From Oceanospirillaceae bacterium UBA2001 (GTDB taxonomy: Bacteria; Pseudomonadota; Gammaproteobacteria; Pseudomonadales; Balneatricaceae): a stretch of DNA of 16,425 nucleotides. Below are positions 13,413 through 16,425 of this stretch, in pieces. Under the pieces are notes generated by a model. The model was not told the origin of the DNA and made no database searches. It saw nothing but the letters and a program-made list of their open reading frames with translations. A program made the translations under genes and the position numbers. The number at the start of each line of letters is the position of its first letter. Position 1 is the stretch's first letter. The stretch is taken from assembly GCA_002335115.1 (NCBI GenBank), contig DDCR01000099.1:1-16425 (forward strand). The letters run 5' to 3'.

Positions 13413-14419
13413 CCAATATTGTTAATAAACCCAATAAGCGCCAAAAAACGGCTGCTTGTATTGGTGGTGGTGTCATTGGTGGTGGCTGGGTAGCGCGGTT
13501 TTTGCTGCACGGTTGGGATGTTAATGTGTATGACCCCGCAACTGATGCGCAGCGCAAATTGGCTGGGGTACTCGACAATGCTCGTGAGGCCTTACCTCAG
13601 CTAGCCGATGTGACCATGCCCACAGAAGGCACGCTCACTTTCTGTGAGAGCCTTGAAACGGCCGTAACTAATGCCGATTGGATTCAAGAGAGTGTGCCAG
13701 AACGTTTAGACATTAAGCATAAGGTGTTTGCCCAAGTACAGGCAGCATGTGCAAAAGAGGCCATTATCGGTTCGTCGACCTCTGGCTTTAAGCCTTCGCA
13801 ATTGCAAGAAAATGCCCTAAGGCCAGCTCAAATCATGGTGGCCCACCCATTTAATCCAGTGTACCTTTTACCCTTAGTAGAGCTTGTGCCTAGTCCAGCT
13901 AACAGCCCAAACATTATAGAGCAGGCCAAAGACCTGCTAACCAGTGTGGGTATGAAGCCGCTACATGTGCGTAAAGAAATTGATGCTCATATTGCTGATC
14001 GTTTTTTAGAAGCAGTATGGCGTGAAGGCTTGTGGATGATCAAAGATGGCATTGCCACAACCACAGAGATAGACGATGCCATTCGATATGGCTTTGGGTT
14101 GCGTTGGGCACAAATGGGTCTGTTTGAAACCTATCGCATAGCTGGTGGTGAGGCGGGTATGGCGCATTTTATTGCTCAGTTTGGACCTTGTTTAGAGTGG
14201 CCATGGACCAAGTTAATGGATGTGCCCGAACTCACGGATGAACTCATTGCTACCATTGCTCAGCAGTCTGATGAGCAATCGGGGCATCATTCTATTCGCG
14301 AGCTTGAGCGCATTCGTGATAAAAACCTTATTGGTATTATGCGTGTGCAAAAAGACAATAATTGGGGTGTGGGTGAATTATTAAATCAACATGATGAGCG
14401 CTTAAAACAGTTGGGCTAG
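13409..14419 (+). CDS. cdhA: L-carnitine dehydrogenase (carnitine 3-dehydrogenase)
   Basis: NAD-dependent oxidation of carnitine to 3-dehydrocarnitine, the first committed step of aerobic carnitine breakdown. It is a 336-residue member of the 3-hydroxyacyl-CoA dehydrogenase fold family. The dinucleotide-binding loop is CIGGGVIGGGWVARFLLHG (17-35). ADWIQESVPERLDIK (89-103), GSSTSGFKPSQ (121-131) and AHPFNPVYLLPLVELV (145-160) carry the catalytic-domain landmarks. Later blocks, MKPLHVRKEI, HIADRFLEAVWREGLWMIKDGIATTTEIDDAIRYGFGLRWAQMG and SIRELERIRDKNL, follow the Pseudomonas CdhA pattern closely. Some carnitine dehydrogenases carry a fused C-terminal thioesterase; this one ends at normal monodomain length. 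Translational coupling to the upstream BKACE gene (four-base overlap) fits stepwise conversion. Alternative: another beta-hydroxy quaternary amine or acid as substrate. Confidence 0.85.
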   Translation: MTNIVNKPNKRQKTAACIGGGVIGGGWVARFLLHGWDVNVYDPATDAQRKLAGVLDNAREALPQLADVTMPTEGTLTFCESLETAVTNADWIQESVPERLDIKHKVFAQVQAACAKEAIIGSSTSGFKPSQLQENALRPAQIMVAHPFNPVYLLPLVELVPSPANSPNIIEQAKDLLTSVGMKPLHVRKEIDAHIADRFLEAVWREGLWMIKDGIATTTEIDDAIRYGFGLRWAQMGLFETYRIAGGEAGMAHFIAQFGPCLEWPWTKLMDVPELTDELIATIAQQSDEQSGHHSIRELERIRDKNLIGIMRVQKDNNWGVGELLNQHDERLKQLG

Positions 14420-14474
14420 ATGAGTGCTTAAACTGGTATCATAGCCCTATATATCCGTTGTACTGGCTTATTTA

Positions 14475-15422
14475 ATGACTCCTATTTTTCCTATTATCAG
14501 CTCTATTTTGCTGGTAATGCTATTAGGCTACGGCCTCTCTAAAAAACTGCTGACAGACTCTCTTTTTTGGCAAGGTATCTCCAAGCTATCCTACTGGGTA
14601 CTATTTCCAGTGCTTATTGTGCACACGCTAGCTCATGCCACTATTGATACAGGCTTGCTCTTACCCTTGTTTACCCTCTTCACTGTGGCACTGATATTAA
14701 TACTGATTTATTGCGTGCTAGTGGCTCGATTACTAGGTCAAGATGGGGTCTCGACCGCAGCCCTTACTCAAGGAGGCATACGCCACAATGGTTTTATTGG
14801 CTTGGCTGTTTTGGTGGATATATTTGGTTTGCCTGGGCAAGAATTGGGTGCTTTAATGATTGCGGTGCTGATGCCGTCTACCAATGTTTTGTCGGTACTT
14901 TCGGTCAGTTTGCTAGTGCGTAAAAACCAACCCCAAGAGCAATTCTTGTCTACTTTAATTATCAAAGAACTCTTGCATAACCCCATGCTTGTTGCTGTGG
15001 CTATTGGTCTTTTGCTTAATGTGCTCTCCATCTCTATACCCACTATACTGGATCAATCGATGGACCTTGTCAGTCGCGCAGCCCTACCTATACTGCTGCT
15101 TGGTGTGGGGGCTAGTTTGAAGATGAGTTCCTTAAGAGGGCGCTGGCCCACTTTGGCTGCGGCCCTTAGCGTCAAGTTGTTAGTTTTTCCAGCGCTGCTA
15201 TTAGGTGGTGCATGGTGGTTTAATCTGAGTCCTTTAGTAACTGTGTGTTTGGTGGTGTTTGGAGCCTTACCAACGGCGGTATCGGCCTATCCATTTATTC
15301 AACAGATGGGTGGTAACGCTAAACTCATGGCTGATATTATTACTTTGCAAACTCTAGCCAGCTTGATAGGGTTAACGTTTTGGACCAGTTTGGCGATACA
15401 CCTCACAGGCTTAATACTATGA
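14475..15422 (+). CDS. AEC-family transporter (auxin efflux carrier-like permease)
   Basis: Inner-membrane carrier of 315 residues. AEC proteins include malate, malonate and amino-acid or auxin permeases, so the substrate is not predictable by itself. About ten hydrophobic segments are visible, in two halves separated by a polar loop near residues 148-165 (VRKNQPQEQF). Family landmarks are TQGGIRHNGFIGLAVLVDIFG (98-118) in the first half and FGALPTAVSAYPFIQQMGG (262-280) in the second. The start ATG 14475 is 55 bases after cdhA and has only a weak ribosome-binding site. The stop TGA overlaps the next start as ATGA, so it is coupled to the amidohydrolase gene and its substrate may be related to that enzyme. 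Import or export of a carboxylate or amino-acid derivative is plausible but unproved. Confidence 0.88.
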   Translation: MTPIFPIISSILLVMLLGYGLSKKLLTDSLFWQGISKLSYWVLFPVLIVHTLAHATIDTGLLLPLFTLFTVALILILIYCVLVARLLGQDGVSTAALTQGGIRHNGFIGLAVLVDIFGLPGQELGALMIAVLMPSTNVLSVLSVSLLVRKNQPQEQFLSTLIIKELLHNPMLVAVAIGLLLNVLSISIPTILDQSMDLVSRAALPILLLGVGASLKMSSLRGRWPTLAAALSVKLLVFPALLLGGAWWFNLSPLVTVCLVVFGALPTAVSAYPFIQQMGGNAKLMADIITLQTLASLIGLTFWTSLAIHLTGLIL

Positions 15423-16219
15423 CTTTTTCAGTAGCTTACGACTTTATTCAAGGCTCTTCACCATTACTGGTGAGTATGCCCCACTCTGGCTTGCAACTCA
15501 CCCCCACAGTCGCAGACACCTTAACGTCAGAGGCTCTGGCTTTGCCCGATACTGATTGGTATATTCCACAACTGTATGACTTTCTAGAAGCTATGGGAGT
15601 GGGCGTGATCAAGGCGAACTACTCACGTTATGTCATTGACCTTAATCGGCCAGAAGACAATAAACCACTCTATGCAGGTAAAACCATAGGCTTGTTTCCT
15701 CATATTCTGTTCAATGAAAAGTCTATGTTCAAACCCGGCACAGTCATAGATACCGACCATCAGCAGGCCTGTATCGAATACATTTGGCGCCCCTACCACC
15801 AACAATTGGCTACTGCATTGGCACGCATTAAACAAAAATTTGGCTATGCTATTTTATTCGATGCCCATTCCATTCGAGCACAAGTCCCCATGTTCTTTGA
15901 AGGGACCTTACCGGATTTCAATCTGGGCACTCATGATGGCAAGGCGTGTGCTGCCAAACTTCTACAAGCTGCGCAGCACGCAATCTCTGATATAAACTAT
16001 ACTCAAGTGAGTAATGGGCGTTTTAAGGGGGGCTATATTACTCGTAGCTATGGCCAGCCAAGTCACCATGTTCATGCTTTTCAGCTGGAGCTATCCCAAG
16101 CAACTTATATGCAAGATACGCCAGACTATGCCCTTGATGACAAAAAATGTGCCCAAGTTAAGCCTCAACTCAAGGCCTTAATTGAAGCCCTTGTCAGCTG
16201 CGATTTAACGCCCCAGTAA
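15419..16219 (+). CDS. hutG: N-formylglutamate deformylase (HutG-like amidohydrolase)
   Basis: Zinc-dependent amidohydrolase of the N-formylglutamate amidohydrolase family. In the five-step histidine pathway it hydrolyses N-formylglutamate to glutamate and formate. It has 266 residues, as in Pseudomonas HutG. Landmarks are YDFIQGSSPLLVSMPHSG (7-24, metal-binding His22), PDTDWYIPQLYDF (43-55), ANYSRYVIDLNRPEDNKPLYAG (66-87), FDAHSIRAQVP (148-158) and DFNLGTHDG (166-174). I use ATG 15419, which overlaps the AEC stop by four bases and gives the normal N terminus; the frame extends to 15380 inside the AEC gene. No hutU, hutH, hutI or hutF is nearby, and a PhyH dioxygenase follows after 14 bases, so the real substrate could be another formylated or carboxylated amide. 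Confidence 0.88.
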   Translation: MTFSVAYDFIQGSSPLLVSMPHSGLQLTPTVADTLTSEALALPDTDWYIPQLYDFLEAMGVGVIKANYSRYVIDLNRPEDNKPLYAGKTIGLFPHILFNEKSMFKPGTVIDTDHQQACIEYIWRPYHQQLATALARIKQKFGYAILFDAHSIRAQVPMFFEGTLPDFNLGTHDGKACAAKLLQAAQHAISDINYTQVSNGRFKGGYITRSYGQPSHHVHAFQLELSQATYMQDTPDYALDDKKCAQVKPQLKALIEALVSCDLTPQ

Positions 16220-16233
16220 AAAGAGGTTTAGCT

Positions 16234-16425
16234 ATGTATTTGAGTGAATCACAAGTGCAAGATTATGAGCGTGATGGTGCCATTGTTATAAAAGGTGTGT
16301 TTAAGGATTGGATTGATGGTCTCATCATGGGTTTTGATAAAGTGCTTGCTGATCCGAGTGAGCATGGCCGAGAAAATGTGGCTCAAGGTGACGGGGGGAG
16401 ATTTTTTGAAGATTACTGTAACTGG
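16234..16425 (+). CDS. Phytanoyl-CoA dioxygenase (PhyH)-family protein, N-terminal fragment
   Basis: The first 64 codons of a gene cut by the window end. The start MYLSESQVQDYERDGAIVIKGVF is the typical opening of PhyH-family Fe(II)/2-oxoglutarate dioxygenases, where a helix and the Y-R-DG-[AFY]-V-[VI] segment precede the first strand. The iron-binding HxD...H residues would lie beyond the window, so activity cannot be judged. The family includes ectoine hydroxylase and many small-molecule hydroxylases. The Shine-Dalgarno AAGAGG (16221-16226) lies seven bases before ATG 16234, and only 14 bases separate it from the hutG-like gene, so the two are almost certainly cotranscribed. The substrate is unknown; context suggests an amino acid or quaternary-amine related compound. 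Confidence 0.75.
   Translation, partial: MYLSESQVQDYERDGAIVIKGVFKDWIDGLIMGFDKVLADPSEHGRENVAQGDGGRFFEDYCNW

Noticed and set aside
15380..15418. Longer N terminus for the HutG-like enzyme
   Set aside because: The extra codons fall inside the AEC gene; the ATGA overlap at 15419 gives the usual HutG start.

Overview
The window looks like the chromosome of a marine-type gammaproteobacterium of moderate GC content. The evidence is indirect: a TRAP permease, a HexR-like RpiR regulator, an imuA-imuB-dnaE2 operon behind an E. coli-type LexA box, and a carnitine-degradation pair of the Pseudomonas cdhC/cdhA type. Protein wording resembles Oceanospirillales and Pseudomonas relatives, but I cannot name a genus. 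There are no tRNA or rRNA genes, insertion sequences or CRISPR arrays.

Layout. Bases 2-2404 hold the 3' part of a TRAP large permease gene (its start lies outside the window) with an unusual helical C-terminal extension of about 330 residues. A HexR-like RpiR/SIS regulator follows (2477-3346). Convergent to it is an HxlR regulator with a C-terminal SCP2-like region (3366-4067, minus). Its divergent intergenic region carries a perfect nested palindrome at 4196-4222, then a class I methyltransferase (4291-5061) and a DHRS1-like short-chain dehydrogenase (5259-6209) with two substituted catalytic positions. Bases 6388-11606 (minus) are the mutagenic translesion cassette imuA-imuB-dnaE2 (imuC), with a 24-bp perfect LexA palindrome upstream of imuA. 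The next 344 bases have no convincing gene but contain stacked inverted repeats. A small DUF4242 gene (11999-12277, minus) is divergent from the last block.

The last block (12501-16425, plus) reads as one or two operons: a BKACE enzyme that fits 3-dehydrocarnitine cleavage, L-carnitine dehydrogenase, an AEC permease, an N-formylglutamate deformylase-like amidohydrolase, and the start of a PhyH-family Fe(II)/2-oxoglutarate dioxygenase. Several joints are ATGA stop/start overlaps, implying translational coupling.

How the genes work together. The imu cassette is a standard SOS-inducible mutasome. The HxlR/methyltransferase/SDR set may be a locally regulated detoxification or modification module. 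The cdhC-cdhA pair should turn carnitine into acetoacetate plus betainyl-CoA. Its linkage to AEC, the HutG-like enzyme and PhyH, without the rest of the hut pathway or a betainyl-CoA thioesterase in view, is the best candidate here for an incompletely described catabolic pathway.
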